Origin: Microcoleus sp. bin48.metabat.b7b8b9.023
GTDB taxonomy: Bacteria; Cyanobacteriota; Cyanobacteriia; Cyanobacteriales; Microcoleaceae
NCBI RefSeq assembly: GCF_013299185.1
Contig: NZ_JAAFKG010000036.1
Coordinates: 1 to 64,000, forward strand
Direction: 5' to 3'
DNA: 64,000 bases
The notes beneath the pieces are model-generated. The model worked only from the letters and a program-made list of their open reading frames with translations, made no database searches and had not been told where the DNA came from. Shown piece after piece: positions 1 through 10,000 of the stretch. Each line of letters begins with the position of its first letter. Position 1 is the stretch's first letter. Made by a program: the position numbers and the translations under genes.

Positions 1-145
1 TTTAATCGTTCACTGTTCATTTAGGGAGTGGATAGGTTTTCTTTTTCACCCTCATTCTCTCCTGGGACGGTGGCTTTAGTTCTTCTTTTGCCACCGTTCT
101 CATCTTTGGTTAGTCTAAACTACAGTAATTATTTTATCAAACTAT

Positions 146-2032
146 CTATCCTTGAATCAAGGATTGAAATTTTTGGTGCGATCGCATACTATCAAAATCC
201 GAGTCAGTTTTTGCCATTTCTCGGTATTTATCAGGATTCAGATTAATGGCTTGCTGCAAATTCTGAATCGCTTCGTCAATCTGACTGTGTAACGCATAGC
301 AGCAAGCTTTATTATAGAATGAGTTTGGGTCATCTGGTTTGATTTCTAAGGCTTTGTCGTAGGAGGCGATCGCTTCTTCAAGCAATCCTAAATTACCCAG
401 TGCATTGCCCCGATTGTACCAGACTTCGTGATCATCTGGTTTGAATTCTAAGGCTTTGTCGTAGGAGGCGATCGCTTCTTCAAGCAATCCTAAATTACCT
501 AGTGCATTGCCCCGATTGTTCCAGGAATCGTGGTCATCTGGTTTGATTTCTAAGGCTTTGTCGTAGGACAATATCGCTTCTTCAAGCCTGCCTAATTTAC
601 GCAGTGCATAGCCCCGATTGTACCAGGCATCGTCATCATTAGGTCTAAATTCTAAGGCTTTGTCGTAGGACAATATCGCTTCTTCAAGCCTGCCTAATTT
701 ACGCAGTGCAACGCCCCGATTGTTCCAGGCATCGTCATCATTAGGTCTAAATTCTAAGGCTTTGTCGTAGGAGGCTACCGCTTCTTCAAGCAATCCTAAA
801 TTACGCAGTGCAACGCCCCGATTGTTCCAGGCATCGTGTTTATCTGGTTTGCATTCTAAGGCTTTGTCGTAGGAGGCTACCGCTTCTTCAAGCAATCCTA
901 AATTACGCAGTGCAACGCCCCGATTGTTCCAGGCATCGTGTTTATCTGGTTTGCATTCTAAGGCTTTGTCGTAGGAGGCTACCGCTTCTTCAAGCAATCC
1001 TAAATTACGCAGTGCAACGCCCCGATTGTTCCAGGTTTCGTGTAAATTTGGTTTAAATTCTAAGGCTTTATCGTAGGAGGCTACCGCTTCTTCAAGCAAT
1101 CCTAAATTACCCAGTGCATAGCCCCGATTGTTCCAGGCTTCGTGGTCATCTGGTTTGAATTCTAAGGCTTTGTCGTAGGAGGAGATCGCTTCTTCTAGCC
1201 TGCCTAAATTAACCAGTGCAGTGCCCCGATTGTACCAGGCTTCGTGTTTATCTGGTTTGATTTCTAAGGCTTTGTCGTAGGAGGCGATCGCCCTTGCGTA
1301 ATCTTCAGCATACTGATACAATAAAGCTTGTTCAAAAAACAATTCAGCTTTTTGTTCTGGTGTTTGCCCATCCTCATCAATTAAAGTTTGAATCCTCACT
1401 AATTCCCGTTTCCGTGCTTCTGGAGTCAAAGCTAAATAATCTTCTAACTTCCATCTTTCTGAACAAGCTTGCATTGATTCCAGTTGCAGCAAGTCTTTAT
1501 CCATCGAAAACTTAATTAAGCTCGATCGCCAATCAAAGAAATCCGGTGCTCGTTCAATCAAATAGTTGACTGCAAAACGAGGTAAGATAAACACAAAACA
1601 AATATCAAAATTATCTCTAAACCTTTCCCGCTGCTGGTTGAGATTGATCAAAACAGGCGGCACACCCCGCCAACTATAGGAATAAATTTCCTCACTATTC
1701 CATCCAAGTTCTCTTTTTTCTTGTTCGTATTCATAAAATGAATATTCTAAGCCTGTCACAAACAAGATATTAATGTCATCTCGTCCTGGCAAATTTTCAA
1801 TTATATTGTAAAAATTATAAGCTGACTCATCCAGCTTTAAAACCTCAATCTTTTTCTGGGATAAATCTTCTCGAACTTTTGCAATCAACCGTTCGCCTTC
1901 CGCCGGCACACACTCCACAAACAACAACCGGAAGCCATTCGTCCGTTTGAGAGTGCGTAGCAGAGATTCATATTCTTCCTCTGCTGTTGCTGGCGGTAAA
2001 TCGGCATCCCAATCAATTATTTCTGGAGTCAT
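146..2032 (-). CDS. TPR-repeat protein with unique N-terminal domain
   Basis: A 628-aa protein. The first ~200 residues are not TPR and resemble no domain I can name; they contain alternating hydrophobic strands such as NILFVTGLEY and may be a small alpha/beta fold. From about residue 245 there are ten or eleven consecutive 34-residue TPR units built on the pattern LEEAxASYDKALExKPDxHxAWxNRGxALxNLG, so the protein is probably a protein-protein interaction scaffold. Its ATG overlaps the stop of the upstream ATPase gene (ATGA, 2029-2032), which indicates translational coupling and a joint function. The TPR units are far more alike in DNA than selection on protein alone would require. I infer that the ATPase and this protein form one switch or sensor module; the output is unknown. 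Confidence 0.85.
   Translation of the reverse strand: MTPEIIDWDADLPPATAEEEYESLLRTLKRTNGFRLLFVECVPAEGERLIAKVREDLSQKKIEVLKLDESAYNFYNIIENLPGRDDINILFVTGLEYSFYEYEQEKRELGWNSEEIYSYSWRGVPPVLINLNQQRERFRDNFDICFVFILPRFAVNYLIERAPDFFDWRSSLIKFSMDKDLLQLESMQACSERWKLEDYLALTPEARKRELVRIQTLIDEDGQTPEQKAELFFEQALLYQYAEDYARAIASYDKALEIKPDKHEAWYNRGTALVNLGRLEEAISSYDKALEFKPDDHEAWNNRGYALGNLGLLEEAVASYDKALEFKPNLHETWNNRGVALRNLGLLEEAVASYDKALECKPDKHDAWNNRGVALRNLGLLEEAVASYDKALECKPDKHDAWNNRGVALRNLGLLEEAVASYDKALEFRPNDDDAWNNRGVALRKLGRLEEAILSYDKALEFRPNDDDAWYNRGYALRKLGRLEEAILSYDKALEIKPDDHDSWNNRGNALGNLGLLEEAIASYDKALEFKPDDHEVWYNRGNALGNLGLLEEAIASYDKALEIKPDDPNSFYNKACCYALHSQIDEAIQNLQQAINLNPDKYREMAKTDSDFDSMRSHQKFQSLIQG
831..1034. repeat. 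Two identical 102-bp TPR-coding units in tandem
   Basis: Positions 831-932 and 933-1034 are identical at every base, including synonymous sites. Each encodes exactly one 34-residue TPR unit of the surrounding gene. Neighbouring units differ by only a few bases. This indicates very recent duplication or continuing unit homogenisation by slippage or gene conversion. Confidence 0.95.
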
Positions 2033-3375
2033 GGCTCAATTTCTGGAAGTTGTGCAAGACTATCTTGAAATTGCTTAATTCCTTTAATCAGCGGGTGAAC
2101 ATCGTGCCAATACTGGATTTCTCCTGCTTCATCAAAGTAACGGTATTCCAAAATACAGCGGTTAAACAATAACTTGCGGCATTCATCCTCATTTTTGATT
2201 TCTTTTGAGCGTGAAACCTCAGCTAAAATTTTCCATTCTTTATCGTTGACATTTCTGCGAAAAGGATCTCGTGCTTTTGTAATAGCTCTTTGCACGGCTT
2301 TTGGAGAAATCGGCAATTCTTCAGTACGCTGAATTGCTTCTTCCATTAACTGTAACATATTTCGGACATGACCGCCACTCATCAAGCAAATTTGATTGAG
2401 TATTTCTCGGTTTTCAAACAGTCCAGTTTCCAGAGACAAGTTGGGAGAAAAAGGGCTGACTCGTTTCCAAATCAACTCTTTCATTTTATTCAATCCTGGT
2501 TCGTAGATATTGCCATCACGAGTTCGCACCATAATCATCGGCAAAATTTCAGTGTTATCGTAATTGGAGGCTAACTCATTGGCACTATCGGAATACATCA
2601 TGGAAATTGGTAAAGTATAGATAACATGACAATCTAATCCTTTAAGCTGTCCGCAGCGGTTGATAAAAATATCGTCATGATTGTTGCTTTCTCCAGATCC
2701 GGTCAATAGCACGATTCTGTCTAAATTATCCACAATAACTGCTAGTTGAGTATAGCCTTGAGGCAAGTTTTCTTTAGCGCCAGCAATATATTCATTTAGT
2801 GCACTAATTAAAGTTGTTGTGTGAGGGTTAATTTTACGGCGAATTTCTTGGCGCAAACTTGGTACAGCTTTAATATTTGCCGTGAGTTTGGTAAACAAAG
2901 TGATTTGAGATTCTAGACTGATAGAGTCAAGGTTTACCTCCATTTGTGCCAAATCTTTTAATTCATTCCCTCGACTTTTTACCCAATTTAATAGAGCTTG
3001 AGATTTAGAGTTTGAGCTAAGTTTTTTTAATAAATGCTTGGTACAAGCGAGGAGAATATCAGTATATTCAGTATCTTCTGGATCGATATCTTCTTCTTCG
3101 GCGGCAAAATACACTACAAAACAGCCTTTTGTTTGTAAATATTGTTGAAGTCGCAGCAATTCCGTTGACTTTCCCGCACCGCGATGTCCAGTATATAACT
3201 GACAAGTCATCCGTTCCGATCGCCGCTGAATTTTTATGCCCAAATCTTCTATGATATTCCCATCTCCTCGCGCTTCCTGACAGTCAACATACTGCGGATC
3301 TCCGGCGGGTAAAGGATAGAAGGGATCAAAGGCATTGTAGAGTTTTGTTAGTAGTTTTTCGGATTCTTGACTCAT
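2029..3375 (-). CDS. P-loop (AAA/STAND-like) ATPase
   Basis: A 448-aa protein with a Walker A motif GHRGAGKST at about residues 63-71 and a Walker B-like stretch VIVDNLDRI near residue 220, typical of ORC/STAND-type AAA ATPases. The rest is helical, with a winged-helix-like tail (LLFNRCILEYRYFDE). An in-frame codon lies 60 bp upstream, but ATG at 3375 is preceded by AAGGA at suitable spacing and the residues following it look conserved, so I chose it. The gene overlaps the downstream TPR gene by 4 bp. ATPase plus TPR pairs occur in cyanobacteria and in predicted conflict or signalling systems. The exact role cannot be read from the sequence. Confidence 0.85.
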   Translation of the reverse strand: MSQESEKLLTKLYNAFDPFYPLPAGDPQYVDCQEARGDGNIIEDLGIKIQRRSERMTCQLYTGHRGAGKSTELLRLQQYLQTKGCFVVYFAAEEEDIDPEDTEYTDILLACTKHLLKKLSSNSKSQALLNWVKSRGNELKDLAQMEVNLDSISLESQITLFTKLTANIKAVPSLRQEIRRKINPHTTTLISALNEYIAGAKENLPQGYTQLAVIVDNLDRIVLLTGSGESNNHDDIFINRCGQLKGLDCHVIYTLPISMMYSDSANELASNYDNTEILPMIMVRTRDGNIYEPGLNKMKELIWKRVSPFSPNLSLETGLFENREILNQICLMSGGHVRNMLQLMEEAIQRTEELPISPKAVQRAITKARDPFRRNVNDKEWKILAEVSRSKEIKNEDECRKLLFNRCILEYRYFDEAGEIQYWHDVHPLIKGIKQFQDSLAQLPEIEP

Positions 3376-3435
3376 AGTTATATCCTTTTTTGATAACGAT
3401 CTAGTATGCGATCTAGAATTACCCACTTCGATCAA

Positions 3436-3499
3436 AGAAACCGGGTTTTTACCGAATCTACCGACTACAATGAAGTCTTTTCGTAAAAACCCGGTTTCT
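3436..3499. repeat. Inverted repeat with AAACCGGGTTTTT arms
   Basis: Two perfect 17-bp arms (3436-3452 and 3483-3499) flank a 30-bp loop upstream of the ATPase gene. The arm motif GAAACCxGGTTTTT appears elsewhere in the window (near 10940, 11110, 14130 and inside coaE at about 47627), so it is a dispersed repeat. No open frame fills the rest of 3376-3638. Confidence 0.75.
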
Positions 3500-3638
3500 G
3501 AACTGATCTTAGTCCGCAGAGTCGCTAGTTCAGTTTATCGTTGGGTGGGGGCGGGTTTTTGAGATTGCTAGTTGAGTGGCAATTATTGTTGGTGAACCCG
3601 CCCCTACGAGATGTGGGGAATGATATTTTACCCTACTT

Positions 3639-4157
3639 TTAGGCTTGGTATTTTTTCAGAATGGCGACTTTTTCGGGGAAGATGTCGATCGCCATTTTGT
3701 CATCAAATTTAGTAGCCAGCGATCGCCTCACCTCGCCCAAAAACAGCGGCTGAGACAGACCAGGCTCGGGATGTACCACCGTCCGAACCCGGATTGTCAT
3801 GTAATCTCTTCCGCTTCCCGATCGCCCTGGAGAGTACAAATCCGCAGCCACTTGTCGCATTGTGGCTTCTAACTCGGAGTCGGTAATTGAAGGTGGCACG
3901 GTAACTACAGTTTGGGCGCCGCCAGTATCGTAAACTAAAGAATAGCGTACTGCACCGGGAATTTCTGTGCGCGAAAACAGTCCTAAACCGAGACCGAATA
4001 TACTTAGAGCAATGACGGCCATAAAGCTGCTCACTCCTACTAATCGGAAGCGAAAACCCCATTTGAAAATAAATGCTACGATTGTTAAAACAAACAAAGC
4101 TGCTGTTAGAATTCCCGCCCATTGAGCGTACATTAAAAGGTTAGAATTTACGTTCAT
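3639..4157 (-). CDS. ycf51: Ycf51 family protein (DUF2518)
   Basis: A 172-aa membrane protein conserved in cyanobacteria and some algal plastids; its function is unknown. Two hydrophobic segments occupy about residues 10-30 and 36-60, separated by KWGFRFRLVG, followed by a soluble domain starting GLFSRTEIPGAVRYS and containing VVHPEPGLSQPLFLGEVRRSLA. Both motifs match my memory of the Synechocystis Ycf51 sequence, and the length is typical for the family. The start ATG lies just inside the heptamer repeat tract at 4175, so any promoter must lie within or beyond that tract. No operon partner: the neighbouring gene ends about 340 bp upstream. Confidence 0.88.
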   Translation of the reverse strand: MNVNSNLLMYAQWAGILTAALFVLTIVAFIFKWGFRFRLVGVSSFMAVIALSIFGLGLGLFSRTEIPGAVRYSLVYDTGGAQTVVTVPPSITDSELEATMRQVAADLYSPGRSGSGRDYMTIRVRTVVHPEPGLSQPLFLGEVRRSLATKFDDKMAIDIFPEKVAILKKYQA

Positions 4158-4174
4158 TTGTCAATTTAGTAATT

Positions 4175-4253
4175 GTTGACTGTTGACTGTTGACTGTTGA
4201 CTGTTGACTGTTGACTGTTGACTGTTGACTGTTGACTGTTGACTGTTGACTGT
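4175..4253. repeat. Heptamer tandem repeat (GTTGACT)n, about 11 copies
   Basis: An almost perfect 7-bp periodicity just upstream of ycf51, of the short-tandemly-repeated-repetitive kind described in filamentous cyanobacteria. The remainder of 4254-4428 has no gene; an interrupted inverted repeat (GGAATGAAATTT near 4287 and AAATTTTCATTCC near 4372) is visible. Confidence 0.95.
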
Positions 4254-4428
4254 TAGCATTGGTTATTCGTAGCAACTAACAACTAAGGAATGAAATTTAA
4301 ATAAGTTCGGCATCTTCAGAGCCGCCGACTTTCCGGGCAATAATTGAGAGATCGACGTTGCTTAATTTATTAAATTTTCATTCCTAACAACTAAAATGGG
4401 ACAAATAACAACAAACAAATAACAAATA

Positions 4429-4494
4429 ACCAATGCCAATGCCCAATGCCCAATGCTAATGCCCAATGCCCAATGCCCAATGCCCAATGACAAA
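4429..4494. repeat. Heptamer tandem repeat (CAATGCC)n
   Basis: About nine copies of CCAATGC/CCAATGA-type heptamers directly downstream of the cyclase gene stop. The tract uses a different heptamer from the one 170 bp away, so at least two unrelated 7-mers have expanded in the same intergenic gap. Confidence 0.9.
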
Positions 4495-4500
4495 TAACAA

Positions 4501-5559
4501 CTAACTCTTTCTGCTCAAAAGCAGATAGGTCATCATATCACCTTTTCCTTTCACAGAAATCACGCCGCGCTCCTCAAAAACATATTTATTCCGCAGGCGC
4601 TCGTAGGTGGCAACTGTCACCTGAATGCCGCCGGGAATGCCTTGAGATTCCATCCGGGAAGCTGTATTTACTGTGTCTCCCCACAAATCGTAAGTAAATT
4701 TTTTAGTGCCGATGACTCCGGCTTCTACGGGGCCTGTGTGGATGCCGATGCGGATGCTGAGCGGCTGTCCTCCCTTGGTGCGGATTGTCGCCATTGCTCC
4801 TAGGATGTCGATCGCCATTTCTGCAATGCTTTCGGCGTGGTTGTCGCTTACTTTTGGCAAACCGCCAACCACCATATAAGCATCGCCGATCGTCTTAATT
4901 TTCTCAAGTCCGTAGCGCTCGGCTAACTCGTCAAAAGCTGAAAAAATCTCGTTGAGCAATTCCACCAACTCCGCTGGCGACAAATGAGCCGAAAGCTTGG
5001 TAAAACCAACCAAATCGGCAAACATGACAGTAACTTCCGCGAAACTGTCGGCGATCGTATTTTCTCCTTCTTTGAGGCGCTGCGCGATCGGGCCTGGCAA
5101 AATATTCAGTAGCAAACGCTCGGACTTTTCCTTTTCCTCGGCCAACTCCCGCAGATAAGTTTGTTCCTTATCCCGCAGCCGCTTCTTTTCCAGACAGGCA
5201 CTAATCCGAGCCTTGAGCAATACGGGATTGAAAGGTTTAGAAAGATAATCCTCCGCCCCCAATTCAATACAGCGGACAATACTGTCGATATCGTCCACCG
5301 CCGAAATCATAATCACTGGGATGTGGCGCAACTGCTCGTCTGCTTTCAGATGTTCCAGAACTTGATAGCCGTTCATTTGTGGCATCATAATGTCCAGGAG
5401 TACCAAATCAAAAGGCTCACTACGCATCAGTGCCATAGCTTGGAGACCATCTTCAGCAACAGTCACCGCGTGGCCTTGACGCTGAAGTCGGCGGGCCAGC
5501 AAATCGCGGTTTACCTCATTATCGTCAACAACCAGGACGCTGCCGTCGTCAGTTTTCAT
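4501..5559 (-). CDS. Response regulator with class III adenylate cyclase output domain
   Basis: A 352-aa soluble protein. REC domain at about residues 6-120 with phospho-acceptor D56 (LLDIMMP) and K108; coiled coil at about 122-150; cyclase homology domain at about 170-350. Metal-binding aspartates are D182 (MFADLVGFT) and D226 (KTIGDAY). Purine-selecting residues are K222 and D291 (YDLWGD), the ATP-type pair, and the transition-state residues N298 and R302 are present (TVNTASRM). So it should convert ATP to cAMP under control of phosphorylation, in a two-component pathway. Its ATG overlaps the stop of the preceding receiver gene (5556-5559), which implies coupled translation. The likely phosphate donor is the large hybrid kinase at 6993-10658. 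Confidence 0.92.
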   Translation of the reverse strand: MKTDDGSVLVVDDNEVNRDLLARRLQRQGHAVTVAEDGLQAMALMRSEPFDLVLLDIMMPQMNGYQVLEHLKADEQLRHIPVIMISAVDDIDSIVRCIELGAEDYLSKPFNPVLLKARISACLEKKRLRDKEQTYLRELAEEKEKSERLLLNILPGPIAQRLKEGENTIADSFAEVTVMFADLVGFTKLSAHLSPAELVELLNEIFSAFDELAERYGLEKIKTIGDAYMVVGGLPKVSDNHAESIAEMAIDILGAMATIRTKGGQPLSIRIGIHTGPVEAGVIGTKKFTYDLWGDTVNTASRMESQGIPGGIQVTVATYERLRNKYVFEERGVISVKGKGDMMTYLLLSRKS

Positions 5560-5930
5560 TGCATGGCCTCTTTCAGAAGCATTTCGATTTTACTCAAAAG
5601 TCGCGGAAATTCCACAGGTTTGGTGTCGTAATCGTCGCAGCCCGCCGCCAAACACTTTTCACGATCGCCCGCCATAGCGTTAGCCGTCAGCGCAATCACC
5701 GGAATCATTTTAGTTTCGGGATCCGCTTTAATTTGCTGCGTTGCTCGCCATCCGTCGAGCACCGGCAGGCTCATATCCATCAAAATCAAATCCGGTACTT
5801 TTGTCTTCGCCATCGATACCCCCTCAGCGCCATCAACAGCAATCGATACCTCATACCCTTTGCGGGCGAGGCGCCTCGAAAGCATATCCCTGTTCATTTC
5901 GTTATCTTCTACCAACAGGATTTTAGCCAT
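5556..5930 (-). CDS. Single-domain response regulator (copy 1)
   Basis: A 124-aa stand-alone REC domain with the acidic pair EDN at residues 8-10, D52 in MDMSLP and K104 in TKPVEF. It has no output domain, so it probably acts as a phosphotransfer intermediate or through protein contacts. AAGGAGG lies just before the ATG. It differs from the receiver at 6626-7000 at only about 13 of 124 positions, a clear recent duplication. It is coupled to the REC-cyclase gene by a 4-bp overlap. Confidence 0.93.
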   Translation of the reverse strand: MAKILLVEDNEMNRDMLSRRLARKGYEVSIAVDGAEGVSMAKTKVPDLILMDMSLPVLDGWRATQQIKADPETKMIPVIALTANAMAGDREKCLAAGCDDYDTKPVEFPRLLSKIEMLLKEAMQ

Positions 5931-5977
5931 TGCTTGCCTCCTTTCCCAGAAAATACTCGGATTTTGTCTGTTCCTTG

Positions 5978-6205
5978 GTGAACTTCTGCAAAAAGGAGCA
6001 GGAAGAATCTTGTAGGTCTAAATCCAGTTTTTGGGATGGCGATGAGTTGCCTGTCTGCAATGCCAATAAGCCAGCTACTTACCAGTTTTATGGTAGGCGA
6101 CTTAAGCATGGATGGTATCGGAGTAAAGAGGGACATTTGATTAATGCTGACGCACAAGGCGCGGCGAATATCGGACGCGAAATTCAGTTGACGGTTGACG
6201 GTTGA
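5978..6205 (+). pseudogene. tnpB: Relic of an IS200/IS605 TnpB C-terminus
   Basis: The plus-strand frame reads SKSSFWDGDELP, then FYGRRLKHGWYRSK and HLINADAQGAANIGREI. This is the characteristic C-terminal end of TnpB proteins (SKASFLDGD, GRRVxRGLYR, INADVNGAANI). Everything N-terminal, including most of RuvC and the zinc finger, is missing. The frame runs into GTTGACG heptamers that supply a stop at 6203-6205. The insertion sits between two duplicated receiver genes, so it may have disrupted one longer operon. Not functional. Confidence 0.8.
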
Positions 6206-6226
6206 TGGTTGACGGTTGACGGTTGG
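6187..6226. repeat. Heptamer repeat (GTTGACG)n
   Basis: Five to six copies of GTTGACG/GTTGATG immediately at the end of the TnpB relic. Confidence 0.85.
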
Positions 6227-6292
6227 TAGGGGCCCTGCCTTGAGTGCCCACCCTTTTATATCGTGTCCGATCGATTGACTGCAATAACTAAG

Positions 6293-6350
6293 GTTCGTAG
6301 TGTGGACTTTAGTCCGCAGTATGTTGCGGACTAAAGTCCACACTACGAAC
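6293..6350. repeat. Perfect palindrome, 26-bp arms, GGACTTTAGTCC core
   Basis: Arms 6293-6318 and 6325-6350 are exact reverse complements around a 6-bp loop and begin with GTTCGTAGTG. This is a member of the family GTAGTGxGGACTTxAGTCC seen at least ten more times in the window. A short T run follows, so on the plus strand it could also fold as a terminator-like hairpin. Confidence 0.95.
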
Positions 6351-6411
6351 GGTTTTTGTGATGGTAATCGACCGGACGTGATATTACTGGTTGACAGTTG
6401 ACCGCTTCAGA

Positions 6412-6510
6412 GTGACCTCTAGCTTAAAGGAAGACGATTGGAGTAATGAATCGTCTGATTTTAATTTTTCCCTACAAGGGTTGCGGTTTTAAACCTATTC
6501 TTTTTGGTAA
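6412..6510 (+). repeat. ~90-bp dispersed element, copy 1
   Basis: Contains the conserved block GGAGTAATGAATCGTCTGAT, then TTAATTT-TCCC and an A/T-rich tail ending CTATTCTTTTT. It is closely related to 29295-29392 and to 16593-16682 (reverse strand). As in the other copies, GTTGACA/GTTGACC heptamers lie on its 5' side (6390-6402). No open frame. Function unknown. Confidence 0.8.
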
Positions 6511-6625
6511 GCAAAATGGTTTTACTGGACTCTAAGCGAGGCTGCGAAAGCACAGCCTTTATAACTCAAAGTCTACCAAGGCTTTAATGTCTGAAGAATC
6601 CCGATCGGTTTTACGGCGGGGACTC

Positions 6626-7000
6626 TCAAGTCATAGCCTCTTTCAGAAGCAATTCAATCTTACCCAACAGTCGGGGAAATTCGACCGGTTTGGTGTCGTA
6701 GTCGTCGCAGCCTGCTGCGATACACTTTTCACGATCGCCCGCCATTGCGTGAGCCGTTAGCGCAATCACCGGGATCGTTTTAGTTTGAGGAGCTGCCTTA
6801 ATTTGCTGGGTTGCTTGCCAGCCGTCGAGCACTGGTAGACTCATATCCATCAGAATTAAATCCGGCACTTTGTCGAGGGCCATCGACACTCCCTCAGCAC
6901 CGTCCACAGCAATAAAGACCTCGTGTCCCTTGCGGGCCAGACGCCTCGACAGCATATCCCTGTTCATTTCGTTATCTTCGACCAACAGGATTTTAGCCAT
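6626..7000 (-). CDS. Single-domain response regulator (copy 2)
   Basis: A 124-aa REC domain, near-duplicate of the receiver at 5556-5930. D52 and K104 are conserved. I chose the ATG at 7000 because AAGGAG precedes it and because it aligns with the paralogue's start. It overlaps the last 8 bp of the hybrid kinase gene, so the two are almost certainly cotranscribed and partners. Differences from copy 1 cluster on residues such as 26, 29, 41-42 and 62, which may tune partner choice. Confidence 0.93.
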   Translation of the reverse strand: MAKILLVEDNEMNRDMLSRRLARKGHEVFIAVDGAEGVSMALDKVPDLILMDMSLPVLDGWQATQQIKAAPQTKTIPVIALTAHAMAGDREKCIAAGCDDYDTKPVEFPRLLGKIELLLKEAMT

Positions 7001-10000
7001 TGGTGTTCTCCTTGCCTTTCGAGTCATACCTGCGATCGAGCCTGTCATTCACTATAGAACGAACATCGCGCAGCAAAGTATCGCAACTGTAGACTCCCTT
7101 TTGCAGAACCCGATCGACATAGCCGTTGAGTTGCTGACTTTCTGCGGTCGTCAGGTCTTTGGCGGTAATTACGACGATCGGTATAGGATCTTCAGAATGC
7201 GACTTGCGAAGTTCGGCGATTAACTCAAAACCATCCATTTCTGGCAGCATCAAATCCAGCAAAATCAATTGCGGGCGATCGACTTCTAGCTGTTCGAGAG
7301 CAGTGCGTCCGCTGTCAGCTTCCGCCACAGCCCAGCCTTGTTTTTCTAATATCCGCCGCAGTATTTTGCGGGTGGCATCGTCATCTTCCACAACTAATAT
7401 CTGACAGGGCAAACTGTGAGCCGCAACGCCTTCTTGGTCGCGTCGGTACTTGTTCAACAAAGCAACCAGCCGTTTGCCGTCCACTGGTTTGGTGAGGTAG
7501 TCCGAAGCGCCCAATGCAAAGCCGAGGCTTTTGTTGCCAACAAAGGATAGCAGGATTACGGGAATTTCGGCAAGGTCAGGATCTGCCTTCAGGGCGGAAA
7601 GCACCGCCCAGCCGTCCATTCCGGGCATGATCACGTCGAGGGTAATGGCGTCTGGCCGCAGTTGCTTCGCCAGCCTGAGGGCTTCCTCGCCGTTACCTGC
7701 GACTTCTATGTGCAGTCCTTGGCGAGCGAGGGCGCGCTCGATCAAATCCTGGGAGATGGGGTCATCGTCAACTACCAGCACCGTGCCGACAGCAGGTGCG
7801 TCCCCAGTCCTAGTGCTGTCGCCGACTTTGTTGGGGATTTCCGGTTCTTTGATGGCGCTGGGCAAGAGTACGGTGAAAGTAGTCCCTGTGCCCAACGTGC
7901 TGCTTGCCTCAATGCTGCCGCCCATCATCTGGCAGAAGCGCTGGCTGATAGCTAGTCCCAAACCGGTGCCGCCATACTGCTTGGTAGTCGAGGCGTCAGC
8001 TTGGGTAAAAGGTTGGAAAACTCGCTGCAATTGATCTTTTGTCATGCCGATGCCGGTGTCGGTGACGCGAAAACTTAAAAATTCTGAGTTAGAAATTAAA
8101 ATTTGGGCAGATTCCTCTTGATTTTTCATTCTTAATTGTTCATTGGTAATTCTTTCAACTCCGATCGCAATTTTCCCGTTTTTGGTGAACTTCGCAGCGT
8201 TGCTGAGTAGGTTCAGCAGCACTTGCCGGACTTTGGTCATATCGGCGTGCATCGTATCTAGATTTTCTGGACAGTAGACTTCTACCGTGTTGCCGTTTTT
8301 TTCCACCAGCGGCTTCGCTGTCTCCACAGCACTTTCAATCAAGGCATGAATGTCGAAGTTTTCTAAGTAGAGATCCATTCGACCTGCTTCAATTTTAGAG
8401 ATATCTAGGATGTCATCGATCATCGATAACAGGTGTTTGCCTGCGCCGCGAATTTTTTCGAGATCTGGGACGAAGGTTTCATCGCCGGAGTCTTCGGCTT
8501 CTTCTTGGAGCATTTCGCTGTAGCCGATGATGGCATTCAGGGGCGTCCGCAGTTCGTGGCTCATGTTGGCGAGAAATGTACTTTTTGCCCTGTTGGCGGA
8601 TTCTGCTGCTTCTAGGGCCGACTGCATGGCGGATTCTGCAAGTTTGCGATGGGTGATGTCGGTGACAGTGCCTTCAAAGTACAAAATGCTGCCGCTTTCG
8701 TCGCAGACGCTGCGGGCGTTTTCGGAAATCCAGATCGTGCTGCCGTCCCGGCGGTATATTTGGGATTCAAATTTTGATACTTGGTGGCGCGCGGCCAATT
8801 GGGCTATAAACTCAGCGCGCCGGTTGGAGTCAACGTAAAGTTGGCTGCTGATGTTTGCTAGTTCGCCGACCATTTGGGTGACTGTTTCGTAGCCGTAAAT
8901 CCCCGCTAGTGCTGGGTTGGCGGTGAGGTAACGTCCGTCTGGGGTGGTCTGGAAGATGCCTTCGACTGCGTTTTCAAAGATGCTGCGGTATTTGGTTTCG
9001 GCTGCTCTCAAAGCTGTTTGGGCCCGCTGCCTTTCTAGGGCATGGGCGAGCATTTCTCCTACGATTTTTAGAGGAGTTGATATTTCGGTCGATCGACTCG
9101 CAGCAGGTTTGTAACTGTCGCATCCGAGAAATCCTAGTAGGTTTTCACTGCAAATTAGGGGAATCACGATTAGCGATCGCAGATTTTTTTGAGGTTTGTT
9201 TAATTTGGTTTCGTCCGAATGTGCGATCGCACCTGCGGAAGCGGTTGCTGTTTCCGAGGAGTTTGTCAGGAATGTTGCTGAATTTTGGCCTGTCAACCAA
9301 GCTATTTCGGCTTGATTTGGGGGCGGGAGTTCGCGGATTTCTCTGATGTGCAGGCATTCGGCGCGATCGAGCTTTTCGGCAATCCAAGGGATTTGGGCGA
9401 TGTCTATTTGTTGGGGGGCGCGGTCTTTAATTTGGGTCGGAACACCCTCGGCGCACCATTCGTAGGTTTTGTGAGCGCGAGTTTTGTCTGCCGATAACAA
9501 GTATATGTAACTGCGGTCGCAGCGGCTGAACTGGGCGATTGCTTGGAGAGTGCGATCGAACCCTTCATCTATGTCCGCTCCGGGCACAGCGATCGCATAG
9601 GTTGACAAAGTAGCAATCAACGCCTCAAATTCTACTCGCTCGCCGAAAGATTCTGCTATTTTTTGGCGATCGGTAACGTCTCGAAAGCTCCATATTCTGC
9701 CAACTGTGTTTGCTCCAACTTTTGATGGCAGTGAATTTAATTCGATAACTCTTCCGTCTTTAAATTCTAATAAGTCGCTGATTTTCGCATCTGGTTGGGC
9801 CGACACTTGCATCGCGCGATCGAGAAATCTTTGGGGGTCTTTTAATTGTTCCCTAGCGAAGGGGAATTCTGTGGCGATGTTTTTTTCACTATTGCCTGCG
9901 GGCGATCGGCTCAACTTTCCTGCTACTTGAGACAAACCCCACATCTCGACAAATTTCTGATTGTAATTGCATACATTGCCTTTGGTGTCAACCGCGATAA

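Noticed and set aside
808-1056. Plus-strand open frame opposite the TPR repeats
   Set aside because: It exists only because the 102-bp repeats keep another frame open; the TPR gene on the minus strand explains the DNA.
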